A DNA stretch of 64,000 nt from Tubiluchus corallicola (GCA_030141605.1 JAQGDQ010000054.1:558001-622000), one strand, 5' to 3'; counted from the first letter of the stretch, positions 29,940 to 43,189 are shown. Program-made: numbers and translations. The notes: generated by a model not told the origin, from the sequence alone.

Positions 29940-30745
29940 ATGTAAAGTTAACTATGCGATTGTCAGAAACATGACATTGTTAAAACTTTATTTCATTTTG
30001 TTTCTTTTGAAAACATCTTATCTTCGAGCCTTACAAAATTTAATGATTACAGCTTTCAAGTGCTCTCAGGTGCCTTCAGCTAACTAAGGTATGTTAATTA
30101 TAATCCAAAAAGAATAAATAACTTTTTTAATACGCTCATAAGTGTACCTATATCAGATACACTTTTAATATGGTAAAAGCTGGGCGCTAAATTTTTGGTT
30201 TTAACCTTGGGTTTGTAAGTTTGTGGCCTTGGTAGAAGTCCTTGTTAAAACCGCGAATCTAGCCAGTACAGCTTGTGATTGAGATGCGGGAGTCGATATT
30301 TCACCAACTTTGCGCAATTGTTTACATTATAGCTATGTCAGACACATGTGCAGTATATAACCTTAGTTAACAACATTCCAGCTGCTGCACAGCTACCTAT
30401 AATAAATTCATCACAGTTTAACCACGCATGTTACTGTAACGACTCGTTTTAATTGCTTGAAAATAACAATTATTTATTTGTCTGCTCACCACGCTTTCTA
30501 CAGTTTTGTGAAACGCAATGATTACATACACGATGTGAAACGTAACATGCACGTAATGATTCCCGCATTGAAACCTGGACTCTGATGCTATTCACCTTGT
30601 GAAATCCTGGAGTTGGGCTTACCGCCTTTAATAAACGTTAAATTCTTCAAGGAGACAAACGAGGTGACATTTTTGGCTTTACTAGAACGACCTTTGCTAG
30701 ATGCCCAACATTTTCAGACTCAACGTCCACAAAAATGTATTTATT
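29940..30745. other. Intergenic/intronic, no feature recognised
   Basis: AT-rich sequence. No coding or RNA signal was seen. Confidence 0.45.
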
Positions 30746-30749
30746 TTAC

Positions 30750-31160
30750 AGAAGATTTGATTTGATTTGATAGTTAATATTTTTATTGCAAACAAGAGTT
30801 CACTTTTCAAAATACAACATCACACATTTACAATCAAATTAAAAAATTAGAAAAAATGATTAATAACTGAATAAGTAAGATTGTTACAGGGAAAGAACAG
30901 TTACACAATGATAAGAAACTAATGGAGAATACTATATACGACAAAGATCGAGTCAACTACAGTATAAAACTGAAAACTAATTTCTTCTAATAGAAGAAGC
31001 GCCACATCACAGTTTAATATACACTTCCGTATTTTTTTATTACTGTCTAACCTTTTCTGTAGACTATAAATGCATTTTCTATATATAACGTCAAAAAATT
31101 ATTCCATAATTAATTCTCTTACAACTCTTTACAAATAGACAATGAAAAATTCGTCTTCAT
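30750..31160 (-). pseudogene. LINE 3' end relic, same family as 48.5 kb
   Basis: On the minus strand, F-F-D-V-I-Y-R-K-C-I-Y-S-L-Q-K-R-L-D-S (31100 downward) aligns with H-F-D-V-I-T-R-K-A-V-Y-S-F-K-N-R-L-D-H of the 48.5-kb relic. The frame ends at TAG 30921-30919. About 150 nt further on is a (TCAAA)n tail at about 30770-30752, a usual LINE ending. Upstream text is broken by stops. Confidence 0.6.
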
Positions 31161-31169
31161 TTTCCAAAC

Positions 31170-33725
31170 GCGCTTTTAGTTAAATGTTTTCATTTATTAA
31201 GGGTAACGTCTGTCGTTAAAGCGTTGCGTCCACAAAACGTGCTAATTAGCAATTGAGTGTTTCTACTGAGGTACTCGTGAGTCATGACAGCTGCCAATAA
31301 ATTCCAGGGAACAGTTTCTAATCTTTTGCCTTCATGGAAATGCGAAAATTTACTAGAATTGTAAAATTTAATAACGACCTTCTTAGTTCTTACATTCTAA
31401 AATAACTGGATTAAGTTTCACTTTATTGAACATTCTCAAAAATTAAAATATTTGCTTTATTATAAGTTATAGTAAATGTTATAAGCTTGACGACAAACAG
31501 CTTTTTTAATATTAACCAAACAACGTGATAGTTAGTTATGATAGTTTACTTTATTTATGTTATACTTGGTTTGGACTATAAAAACATTAATCTGTAAAGA
31601 CTTTTCTCCTACATAAATATCTAAACCCTGCCATCTTGAATAAAAACATTACTACATTAAACCACTGTAGGCTAAAGAATACTTAATTAAAACAGAAACA
31701 TACGAAAAAAAGTTCAGTTAAAAAATTAAGAGAGAGATAGCTAAAAGATGAAAAACTAGTATCTAGCACAGATAAAGTGTGTGCTAGGTCCATAAAGCGT
31801 ATTTACTATAAATCAGTAAAGCATATGATAATTATAAGCGGAAAGCGAAATGGACCAAAAACCAGGCGCACAGTTAAGCAAGTAGTCGGCCAGGTAAACA
31901 GGCAAGTACGGTGGCAAATAGTAAACAGGCAACAGACAGTGAAGGAAAAAATGGTAGGCAGGCAAACAAATACAAGACGTCAGCAGTTAAACTGTTTATC
32001 GCTCAAGTTTCCTCAACTTTACCATGAACCTAGGACAGAAATGGTAAGATATACTACTTGATATGTAACAGACATTATGTTCGCAGACATTAGTAAACTG
32101 TGAAAAGCTGGCACCACTTTTCATTGCGTAATTTTCTATACTGAGCCTTAGCGCTATTGCAAACGATATGCGGATGCTGAGCTGTAATATGGCGCCATCT
32201 TTTATAAAGTGTACTTAAACGAATGAAGCCATATTGCAGTGAGGCCGCCCTATTTCTGCGCTTCACAACAGATGTCGCGCAATCATCAATTTTGCCTTTA
32301 GCCATATTAGTAACATCAACTGATGTTGGTTATATAGAGAGAGACCTCTGTGTCTATGCACATATGCGATTAGTAAATAAGTTAAGTAAGTAAGCAAGTA
32401 AGTCAGTAAGCTCATTTAACGCCAATTTTCATTTCATACAAAGAAAATTAGTTGACTATTCAATCAACTAAAAATTATAAAATTATACAATTCAATCGAC
32501 TAATATCGAATTAAAACGATAAATAAAGGCTTAAGAGTCAGAACAGGAATTTTAGAACTATGTTTTGCTAAAAAATAAAATCCCAATTTGCACATTTACA
32601 TTAATAAGACAGCGTTTCTAAATATTTCTTGACTTTGCATATGAAAACAGCAAGTGCTGGCGACGTTCAAATATCATCTCTTATATATAAATGAATTTAA
32701 TTCATTTCTTGTAGTTTTGACTAATTGGGCTTTTTATAATTTCAAATCGTTTCTTAAAGAATGTATTGTGTTTCCCTTCTCAAACCTTTGAATATTTTAG
32801 AGGGATTGATGTTACTGACTGACTTATACACTTCTTTGAGCAAGTTGTATTTTTACATAGTAATTGTATTCCTACCTGACACTTTGGCCTTTTTGAACAA
32901 TGTTATGTAGCTCGAATTAAAGTTATGATATACAGTTCTCTAGATCGTTGCCAAGGCCGAATTTATACCCTTAGGCATGTAGTTAAATGTAGAAAAAAGA
33001 AACCGAAACAATGCCATGCAGTTTTTAATTGAAAAAAAAAACAGTACAAAACACAATACAGAACATAAACATAATACAAAACATAATACAAAAAAATTAG
33101 AGCACAATTTTCCTATGACCGGAGGCATCAAAACGTTTGATAATGTTGTCTCGGTTCACGAGAAGATCTCGATGAACATGTAATAAAGCCAGGCGTTTTT
33201 GCGAAGTCTTGAGGCGTCTTAATGCAAGCGAAGGAGCGGTCACAGCAGCATGAGCTAACTGCTATCACATCTAGATTAACTGGATCAAATGGAGTACTTG
33301 AACCAATTGCCGCTAAATCCTGACTACTAGTTGAACTCGTACCCGCTGGTTCAATTCTTTCAAAGGGATTGGAAACCTAGGCTGTTACACCAAAATGAAA
33401 TAGTATCTTTCGTAACAAAGGTAACGTGCAAAAAGTACAGAACAAGTAAAATGGTTACAGCTTTTCCTAAACAATAAGTCAGCCGTCCGTTATGGAAATA
33501 CATAGAAACACGCTGGAATTATTGATCTCACAGCAGGGAGAAAAAATTGTAAATCCGATAGTTAGATGATTTTCAGAAAAATTGAGCTAGGAAAATTGAC
33601 TGAGGCAAGTGCCTCATTTACCTCAATGTACCTACGGCGTACTTCTCATAGGTCTCTCTTGGAGCTTCTTAACCTTACGCATATGTTACAGAGTGACCTA
33701 GCAACACCAATGGGCAATACGTAAA
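31170..33725. other. Intergenic/intronic with minor simple repeats
   Basis: Holds a degenerate GGCA-rich stretch (31870-31970), an AAGT-type tetranucleotide repeat (32371-32411) and an A-rich ACAAAACATAATAC stretch (33030-33095). No gene was recognised. Confidence 0.45.
32371..32411. repeat. (AAGT)n imperfect tetranucleotide repeat
   Basis: AGTTAAGTAAGTAAGCAAGTAAGTCAGTAAG-type sequence, about ten imperfect units. Confidence 0.8.
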
Positions 33726-33732
33726 ATTTTTG

Positions 33733-34130
33733 CTATACAATCAAACTCGATTTCTCATATAAACTATCAGTTATTCTTCTGAACGCTTTAAACTTCCTTC
33801 TTGCCTTTCTAGATAAAGCTGCAATATGTACTTTAAAATCAAACCTGGGGCCTTTATGCACACCAAGATACTTTAAACAGTCCGTGGCTTCTAAATTTCC
33901 TAAAATTAAAAAGTGTGCTTTAGGTGTTCTCTCCTTCTTAGCTAGCAGAAAATGGCACTTTTCAGGGTTTGCCTGTATTTGGTTACGTCTGCTTTGAAAT
34001 TACTTGCTGGCACTTTCTGCATCATCAACTTTAAGTTGATTTACAAGATTTACAAGCTATTTACAAGATCATGATTTTCAGCTGTAACAACTAACGTTTT
34101 ATCGTCGGCAAGGTTACAAAAGAATACTAT
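33733..34130 (-). pseudogene. LINE reverse transcriptase relic (motif C and thumb)
   Basis: The minus strand at 34128 downward reads F-C-N-L-A-D-D-K-T-L-V-V-T-A-E-N, an RT motif C with Leu in place of the usual Tyr before A-D-D, then stops. A clean 79-residue frame, 33972-33733, carries N-P-E-K-C-H-F-L-L, C-L-K-Y-L-G-V-H, F-D-F-K-V-H-I-A-A-L-S-R-K-A-R-R-K and ends at TAG. The N-P-x-K-C, L-G-V and S-x-K-A order is standard for LINE RT. It has no initiating Met and is a fossil. Confidence 0.75.
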
Positions 34131-34375
34131 TTCTTAAAAGCAGAGTGCAGTTATTTCAAAAACACAGTTTGCAATAGTATATTGTCTCACAGTTTTGCAA
34201 AAATCAAATATTTATTGTATGTCAAACATCAACGATTCCTCCTAGAACGAGACAAATAGTTCTAGGCAGCATGGCAGATTTTTATAGTCAGCGCGATAAG
34301 AATAGGTTTATTGGTTTATTATAAATTTAAATTCTGGTGATAATCCAGAGAAAGTTACCTAAAAACACAATGCCG

Positions 34376-34530
34376 CTGTGTGCTTAGTTTTTGTTAATGT
34401 TGTGGTTGACGTTGTGGCTGTTGGTCATTATCGCTATCTCTGCTCTTGCTATTGCAGCTGCCGCTACCGTGTCGCTGCTTCTGTTGTTGTTTTGCTGTTG
34501 CTGCTGCTGCTGCTGTTACAGTTGTTGTTG
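34376..34530. repeat. Degenerate (GTT/GCT)n trinucleotide tract
   Basis: An imperfect TGT/TGC triplet tract with a short pure (CTG)5-6 core near 34500. The Leu/Val-rich frame across it is a product of the repeat. Confidence 0.7.
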
Positions 34531-35063
34531 TGTTGCCTAGATAAGGTCAATAAGATTTCATCTGTTCCAAAAAGTCTGTGCCAGCCAATGCGCAAGTGTA
34601 AGCATTTGCAATTCAATGTTTCACAACGTGGCATAAACTTCAATATAATTCTGAAGCCATTGATTAATAAATTAAGCCGCCAAGTATTTGATTAAGACGT
34701 TTGATTATTTATTAGTAGGTGCATGTATAATTTATAAAACTGAAGCTGGGCGAGCGCAGGGGACCGCTTTGCTAGGGTAACCCGTTTAGTTTTCGCGTGA
34801 TATGGCTTTCCATCAATCGACTGCTGATATTGAACCTGTTAGCAGCGTCATAAATATTTTATATGTGACACGAATTAGAAAGTCTGTCACTATGGATGCA
34901 AGACGCGCCTAATTCGCTGTGTTTACATTATTTGCACACAATTTTCTTTCTATCACTTCAAAAAACATAATTATGTAAGTTAAGATAGAGTGTGGTACTG
35001 AGAAATTGGTAAATGGCAAAACGTAGCTGTATCTGTTAGATACAAAGAATGAGGGGAAAGAAT

Positions 35064-35235
35064 CTACAATTGCCCACACAATCTAAATACACTAACCCTA
35101 ACCCTAGTCCTAGTCCTAACGAAACCCTAACCCGAACCTAAATCAACCTTAACCCCAAACTTAACTCTAACCCTAACCCCTACCGTAACCCTAATCCGCT
35201 TCGCGAACTAATTTATTGTGTGTGGGAAATTGTAA
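35064..35235. repeat. Telomere-like (CCCTAA)n tract inside inverted repeats
   Basis: 35091-35195 is degenerate CCCTAA repeats (ACTAACCCTAACCCTAG, AACCCTAACC, CTAACCCTAACCCC), that is TTAGGG on the minus strand, the usual metazoan telomere unit. It is bracketed by an imperfect 25-bp inverted repeat: left 35064-35088 (CTACAATTGCCCACACAATC) and right 35211-35235 (ATTGTGTGTGGGAAATTGTA), about 21 of 25 matching by eye. Confidence 0.75.
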
Positions 35236-35239
35236 ATTT

Positions 35240-38200
35240 TAAGCGAATGGGGTTGCCTACGAAGAAGTAATTAGAACCAAGATTTTATATTTTAGCATTA
35301 GCAATTTTAATCTTTTTCTTATTTTAAATCAACCAAAATTTCATTAGGCTGATGACATCATTCTCATTAGGTTTCGTATCAGGATTGCTAACTTAGATTA
35401 ATTTATATTAAAAGTAGATTTTGTAATTTTTTCTCTGTGCTAGGTATTAAGATGTTTTTGCATTTTATTTTGTTGATTGATTTTATAATTATATATTGTT
35501 AATAAAGACATTTAAAAGCTCATATCATTCACGTAGATGATCGATATTAAATAAAATTTAGCTTTTCTTATCTGATCTTATCTTATCTTAGGACGTTATT
35601 GGCGTTATAAGATTAAGCAGGTTTTGTAAGAAACAGCACTTCTAAAGTGATCTGCTTTTAACTTACGAATGCTTTTGCTAAACCTAAAAGCGTAATGTCC
35701 TGTAATCTTGCAGTTATGGCAGCCTCGAAATGTATACTGAGAGTGCACGAGCATGTCTTATGCGGATTACTTGATGCAGTTGTCGATCATTGCTCCTTAT
35801 GCGGCCAAGCAGTTGCTATTATCCCTCTTATGAATTATTCTTACGAGCCCAAAGCTATGGTAATGATGATGTATGATGACAGCAACAATGTGACACGACC
35901 TAGTAATTTCTCATGACGGTTAAATTAGGAGTTCAGCTTCGAATATATGTCGCATCGCACGGAGTGCCTACTTCTTCAATATCAAGGAGACTTTAATGCC
36001 AACTTTATACAGACAGCACTGAAAAAGTTTGCTGCAGTCTCCAGTCTTCACTCACACGGCTTAAGGAGCTGTCATTCTTCATGCAAAACACAAATAAATA
36101 AAAAAAAATCATAATATATAGTAAAACAAACAATTAGGCTACAACAGCAAAGCCATACGTTAGTCGCGTCGTTAGTTAGTTAATTAGTTAGTTAATAGGC
36201 CGCAGTTAGTTAATTAACAAATTTAAGAGATGCACAACACGACGCTTAATTTATTATCAGATCCTGCTTGCTATCAGACATAAGTTGACGGTTCATAATT
36301 GATTAGTATTAACGTTCATAGATATGAAAGTATAATTAAATTAATGTGTAAGTTAATGGAATTTTGCCGTAACGGAATGTTCTAGAATATGATGTCATTC
36401 TCACGCGTTGGAATGTCATGTACTGTCTGCTGAAATGCAAGTATTATGTTCTGTTGTCAGTGTACTAAACTGGCGATTTGGTACGGTTTCGGGACATTGA
36501 ATTTGCTGCATTGAAAAAATGCAAGTTGGAGACGTCTAGTAATACAAAATGTAGATTATATTTTGTATTAAGTAGCGTAAATGATCGAAGTTAAGACGCA
36601 GTTCTATACACACAACATTGCAATTCTATACACTACCATTATTTATATTAAATGTGAATTATGATAAAAATAGATGGTTACAACCGTTCTAGACAGAGAT
36701 TGCTTCGAAATAGGTTATGAGAAACTTACAAATAATATAAACTCATATTGGCACTATTGCGTGAACTCATGAGTACAGTGATAAGAAAATTCTGAATTTA
36801 CCCCAAATTTAGTGATTTAGTCTAGTGCATTTCCATGTTCAGGCATTTCAAAATTTATTTAACCATTCAAGGCCATAAATTGGTCGGTGAACCATAAAGC
36901 AATATTGTACTGAATAATTAACTGCCCTGGCAATAACTCCTAGCTCTAGATGCTTTTGTATTTACTCTATGGATGCCTGAAGCCGGTACTTGTGACATAG
37001 AGAAGCCAGTAGTGTAGCACAGTGGGCGCGCTGCATTGTGCAAAACTTGATACGCGTTCACCTTCCAGCGTTAAGCGCACGTGGTGTATTTGGTAGTATA
37101 ATTGCTGTATAAACATTTCTGCTATCAAGTGTTGTAAATAACACTAAGCCGGTCAGTATTTTGGCTTCTCTAAACAAGCGAGAGATAATGTGCAAGTGTG
37201 GCCGTTTGTTGCTTCCGTTTGTAAGCTCCACTGGTTGTTTTTTGATTTATGGTGCGCTTTGTTCAGAGTATTGGTACGAATAAGTTTTGATGTGCACTGT
37301 GCAAAAATATAGCGTGCAAAGATTTTTCTGCCTAAGCGCCAACCTTAAACGTGATAGATGAGCCGCTAAATTATCGTTTTTGCTCGTGTTCTACAATTGT
37401 CTTTATTACTTTTTTTACACACTTTGACCTATTGCAAGATGCAATCTGGCACTGAACGGCAAGGTCTACTACTTACGGTAACTGGTTGTAGCAGAATTCG
37501 GAATATGCAAATTCTCAGATACAATACATTTTTAAGTGTTTAAAAAAGAATAAATAGTACTAACACGTAAATATTAATATATTATTTATTATCTTTTTCA
37601 TTATACGCTAACTGTGTCTACACTAAAATTATATTATTTGTTATTTGTTGTGTTTTAGCTACTGTAGTTATAATGTAATAGCTCTGTTTTTTACTTTTGT
37701 ATTTTGTTGTTGTTTTGCTGTATGTATGTCATTGTAATGTAATGTATAAAAATTCTAATTCTGAAATATTAAACCAGTAGAGGTGTCTAATCCACGCTTG
37801 GACGTTCATACATTCTACCTAAACAAAAAATTCAAAGGTAAAACTTCACAAAAGCCGTTTTGTTCAATTACCCGTCGTTTACTCATCCATTTGATAACCA
37901 GGGTCGGTTTTGCTTAAACGTCTACTAGCCAAGCACGTACAGTGACCACTCAGCTCTCCCCCTCAACCCGACAAGTCCTGTCAAGGCAATAACATGCGGG
38001 TCTACCGAGAAAGTGTTGTAAATGGCACTGGGCATGTGCATAGAATAAGAAAGAACTGCTCATAAAGAGGTAATGCAAATTATTTGTGAAAAATTTAGAG
38101 AGTTTGGCATAATATAAGAAACAACCTATGGTAGATAACCCACAGCTTGGCATAAAACATAAAAATAAACGCCGTAATGATGTCCAAACAGTGACCTGTA

Positions 38201-39035
38201 TGTGGTAGAGCAAAATAATCACGGGAACAGCATGATTTGTTTGATCTACAGAAGCACCAATTTTGATTTGTTTTTGCTCCGAAAATATATCCAAAACACT
38301 TGCAAGTATCTCAGTAGATTCAAGGCATTACTATCAAAAATACACGGCGTATAATACATGTGTATTGTTTTTGTAATTTTTGTTCTTGTAATGTAATAGA
38401 TTTATTGACGATTTACAATCCATACAATTACAACTACAAGTTACAAAACATTACATAAACAATGCAATACATTACGATGAAGAAAAACTACACAAAACCC
38501 CGCACATGGGGTGTAATCACCAGCACAGTACACAATAAAACACAATAAAAAAAATAATAATAGTAAACGGTATCTACAGGGTTAAATATTACAATTATGT
38601 TATATTATGATATAGCATGTGGTAATATGAATCAAGCGTGGATGTTACTTTAACCGTTGCCCAATTGGTGTGCACAGCTTTACCTTTTCCTGCTATGACG
38701 GTTTTATTTAACGCTATAGCGATCTAGAGAAAAACGGTTATTGTTTTTATAAAAGTAAGCATATATCATTAGGGTTTAGTTTGAAATGTTTTTCTATGCC
38801 TAAATGTTTACGAATTTTATTTAGCTCCAAGAACAACTACAAAACTTGAAAAAATAGCTCACTGCAGTGAGCTGAAAAAAAATTACTAATAGCTGTTGAA
38901 CAACTGCATTATAGTCATTAGGATTCACTTTAAAAAAGGAAACTATTTATTCAAGCAGTGAGGGGCGTAAGCTATCCTTAACTAGAGAATTGAGGTAATT
39001 TTCGTTTTTTGCTATCTATGATAATCAGTTAATAA
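35240..39035. other. Gene-poor stretch
   Basis: A short (TTATC)n at about 35567-35592 follows AATAAAGAC-type sequence and may be a plus-strand LINE tail. A GTTA repeat lies at 36171-36197. The open frame 35695-35916 is discussed in the findings. A perfect 18-bp palindrome AGCTCACTGCAGTGAGCT lies at 38856-38873. No gene could be established. Confidence 0.45.
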
Positions 39036-39039
39036 TAAA

Positions 39040-39150
39040 CGGAAACGAAGAAACAGGAAGGGAGGAGAGAGAAGGAAAGGGAAGGGCAAAGAGAAGGAAG
39101 ACAGGAAAAAGCATGAAATGAAGAAGCAAATGAGGAAAGAAACAGACTTG
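39040..39150. repeat. Polypurine tract
   Basis: More than 100 bp almost entirely A and G on the plus strand, not a clean tandem repeat. Confidence 0.7.
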
Positions 39151-39503
39151 TGAACGAATGAAGTCAAACAAGTAAGAGCTTAAGATTATAGTATTTATGA
39201 TTTTTGCGTCGTTAACAACATCGGAAAGCGTAACGGCGGAACCAGTAATAACTTCGCTTTATTCTTAAACCATTGTGAAATCAAGTGAATCTTGTTTTAC
39301 TTACAACAAAAGCATCTTAACGTAAAAGCGATTTTCCTTTGTAAGAAGGCAAAAGAGTAGCCATATAGATTAGAGCCTGATCATTAGACAATGGCAATAA
39401 GTTGCAAACAGAACTAATATTGTCTCTTGGCGTTAGTACTTTACTTTTCCATTTCCTACAAAATTCTTGCTTGGCTTCATAATTTGTTGTGAAAGCAACA
39501 AGA

Positions 39504-40041
39504 ATGCAGACCAGGGCTGGATTAAGGTGTCTTAGTTGCCCTAAGCACACCCAGCACCTGGCGCCCCGCCTCTCTTCTTTGCCCCGCGTTACCGCGTGCA
39601 CGTTCCGCGGCTCAAAATATACGTATTGTGCGATAAAAATTATGCGACATTATGTATAAAACAAACTTATACCACTTAAATTCTTTATTGACTTGAAAAT
39701 GAAATGTTAATTTAAAAAATCAGTTATAAAAAACAAGGTATGACGCTTGCCAATAGCAAAAAATTTGTCAGTTAAAACACAGAAGCCAATGGCTTCTAAC
39801 TAAGGCACACATTAAGGACAACTTAATTGCGCAATATAAAATAATGTGACTATATCAGCAACACTTTTCAATAACACAATGTCTAATGCTGTTATTAATT
39901 TTATTTAAAGTTTAATTTTATGTTAACATGCTTTATTAAAATTTTATCTGTTTTAAATTAATTTTTTGCCAGCTTGGTACCGCCCGAGGCCTTAAGCACG
40001 TGCTTAGTCTGCTTATGCGTTAATCGGGCTCTGATGCAGAC
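39504..40041. mobile_element. Complete non-autonomous hAT element with 8-bp TSD
   Basis: The element spans 39512-40033 (522 bp) and is flanked by perfect 8-bp direct repeats ATGCAGAC at 39504-39511 and 40034-40041. The ends are CAGGGCTGGATTAAGG on the left and, reverse-complemented, CAGAGCCCGATTAACG on the right, followed inward by CTAAGCAC in both. An 8-bp duplication and CAGRGCY.GATTAA ends are typical of hAT elements. The interior is AT-rich with no transposase, so it must have been mobilised in trans. The 94-residue minus frame at its left end is only the G/C-rich terminus translated. Confidence 0.85.
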
Positions 40042-40044
40042 CCT

Positions 40045-43000
40045 AATGAACGTCTCGCAAACTTCGCTTTCCATTTTGTCAGAACTACAGCAAACAAAAA
40101 GAATGCAGTTGAGTGAAACTGTAAAAGCAAATGCTTCCCCTTATTGATAGCAACCTATTTTATTTTTCTGTGAAGCTGGTTAGCTAATTTTGCACTCTGC
40201 ATTGTCCTGGGTCAGCCTATATCTAAAAGGGATATTTAAAAACTGCTTTGCGCCTTCACGAAACTCCAAATCTTTAGCTTTCTGTAGTTGTCACAACCGC
40301 AAATATTTTGAATAAGGAATTGATAGCAAAGGATAAGCCATATGATAATAACACAAAATTGAATTCTTAATGTCAAGTACAGATACAATTATTAATGAAA
40401 AATGCCACGTTAGGGAAAAAGCATAAAACACGAAATTTCAACCGTCAGGTTAAGAAAGGAAAAATCACAAGAAATTAACTAAATACCAATCCTTCTTCAG
40501 GGTTTTATACTATTAGTACAAACAGAAAATATCGCACTTAAAGAGCACACAACCACAGAGAATGAGAACCACAATGATAACACAGAAACATAAAATCTCT
40601 AGCCACAGTCACACTATCTTAGATTGAGATCCAAAATTTACGTGGTAGTTGGCAGAGAACAATTTGTTATTTATAAGAAAAAGCTGGGGCAAACCAAAAT
40701 GGTAATTAGCAACGGGGTGGGGGAGTATAAGACAAATAAATAAAACTCTTTTGTGATGAGTTGTCAGCGGCTAAGGATGACCACAACCAAAGCTTTAGAA
40801 AACACTAATCATTCATATCAGTATTTAGTCTTTTTTTCTAAGTCGACAAATATGTGTGTATCTGCTTTAATTTTTGACAAGAGCATCAAGATAACTTAAG
40901 CGGAACACTAATCAAAGTACAGCAATGTGTAAATGAGTCAGCTAGTTGCTACTCTTCAGGGGCAGCACATATGGAAACCGTATAAGTACCACACTTAACG
41001 GTCTCATAATTATTGCGTCATATGTAATAAATAATTAAAGCAAGTGAATTAACACTATATACCATTAGCAAGTCATTCGCGGAACAACTGAATTGCTGAT
41101 TGTCGGGTGATATGAGAGTCATGACTACGGAAGTTGCAATTGTTTAATTAATCAGTCAGCACATGAGTGCTAGTACTGCTAATACGACAAACGGTGGGTC
41201 GTCATTCTATCTGGAACTTTCTTCCTCACAAGAATATAGCCTTAACTTTTCATTTTTTTCTCATTGAATGTTTATAGATTTTTATTTATAAAAACCGATA
41301 ACAACAGTTTCCAGTTTTTTTAAGTGTTCTTGGTTTAAACTAAACTTTACTAGACCCAGGCAAGCAACACGAATCGGGCTTTCATGAAACACGTTGTTAC
41401 CTTGGCCACATAAACAGCTTGAAGAGCACTGTATACTAATATTGATTCAGATTCATGCGAACAATAATTTGCATGTCAATTTTAATGCCACAGCCCGTTT
41501 GGTAGTTTTTATTAGAATTTGTGACATTGTTGGAATTTGTAGTCAAATTTGGTAGTAGTTGGTATTCCAATTTGACGAGGAGCTTTGGATTTCTTAATTA
41601 CATATAACCATTTTAGCATTTATAGAATCTGTTTGTTGGTCAAGCTTGGTTGTAGATTTAATATTTTAAGACTTTCGTGAAATTAAATCAAGGTCATTTA
41701 GGCAGCACACGTGCAAGAAACATGCCAAAGTTCTTCTTGCACTTTAGCGAAAACGTTGGGTCTTTTTACGTTGATATTGGTTTCTGTCAGATCCCAACAT
41801 GTGGAAGTTTTGCGAACAGATTCCGATAGAATCACATATGCATGGACAGCACTGGTATTAGGCAAGGGAGTCAAACGTCGCAACTAATACGTATTTTGCA
41901 CGGTACATTATGAGTCATTTTATCCATTAAGCGCTTTGTCGCAACGTATGTCAAAAGTTGTAATAATTACTGAAAATTAAACTTGACATCCGACGGTTCC
42001 ATTAAGCGCTACAGGCTTACATTACAACAGAATGTTGGAAGAATAGCGCTAGCAGTAGTAATTGTAGTTCTTTCTGAAACTACAAAGTGCTGCACTCCTG
42101 TCTGAAAACTATACAAAAGTGCAGCATGAAAGGCTAAAAGTGTGCATTTACTCACTGTTCTAAAGAGTGCCGTTAGGCTTTATGTAAAAAACCGTGCAAG
42201 GGATTATTTATTTGTGAGGCATGATAAGGTTAAATCAATAGGCATAGGCTAAATATATTCATTATTAATATACATGTCATGCCCCTTTTTAGAAAATGGC
42301 GGGGAAATAGTGCGATGTACCTTCATAAAATGGTACAAGCAATGATCCAAAGATATTTATTTAAATTATTGAATTATCATTAAAAAATGAAAGACTTCAA
42401 ATAGCAATAAGTTTAAATTTTCTAATCTTGCATGCTTAAGGATGCCAACTTACGTACCTTTGTAAATGCGACTGTTTTAGCTTGCTGTTGATGAAAATTA
42501 TGCAAGTAAACTGGCACAATTATTTTATTAACTGTCACAGCTTTTGATCGAGTTTCTTACCATTTGATCAATTTGCTAGAGAATACAATTTATTTAATTT
42601 AACCTTTGGAATACTGGGGATGTGAGTCACGGCTTTCACGATTTGGGTTTCCATGATTTGCATTTTGTACTACGTTTCTTTAAGAATTCTTTTACGTGTC
42701 TGTCATATTAGCTTCGCTTGCTTGACAGAAAGCTCAATGAGTTTGTTGAACATAAAGCTTTGTCTTCTAACTCACCTTAATCTTTTCTTCTTCAAAAGAG
42801 CGGATACAACGTTGTTAGCGGTTTACTATTGTCTATCGTTGTCTATTATCTATAAACTATTGCCTACTGTTAGCGGTGTATATTGGTTTAAACAATATTT
42901 TTATTTGATAAAAAGCACTAGAAACGTAAGTACATTTGTAATAAAAAACAGAGGGTAATTAATCAAATGCTGATTGGCTAACAGGTAAAACCTATAAAAA

Positions 43001-43185
43001 AGCCTTTCAGTGAGTAGATACATCATTTATAAGCTAAGCACACGATTACAAGAACTGAAAGTTATGCATTAAGTAGAGCGCAATTGAGAAAGAACATAGT
43101 GTACATTATGGAGAGGGAGTCTCTTTTCGGACTGTTAATTCTCCCCATATGGAACAAGGTGTATGGTTTGTTTCTTGCCCAGGAA
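40045..43185. other. Intergenic/intronic, no feature recognised
   Basis: AT-rich sequence. The 101-codon plus frame at 42653-42958 has no recognisable motif and is probably chance. Confidence 0.45.
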
Positions 43186-43189
43186 GTAG

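Noticed and set aside
35565-35592. Possible plus-strand LINE 3' tail, (TTATC)n after AATAAAGAC
   Set aside because: No protein remains were found upstream to support it, so it is mentioned only in the region note.
37950-38294. 114-codon minus-strand frame
   Set aside because: No motif, no splice context and AT-driven composition. A frame of this length is not surprising in 64 kb.
39317-39601. 94-codon minus-strand frame
   Set aside because: It crosses the left terminus of the hAT element. Its Arg/Gly-rich text is the G/C-rich terminal repeat translated.
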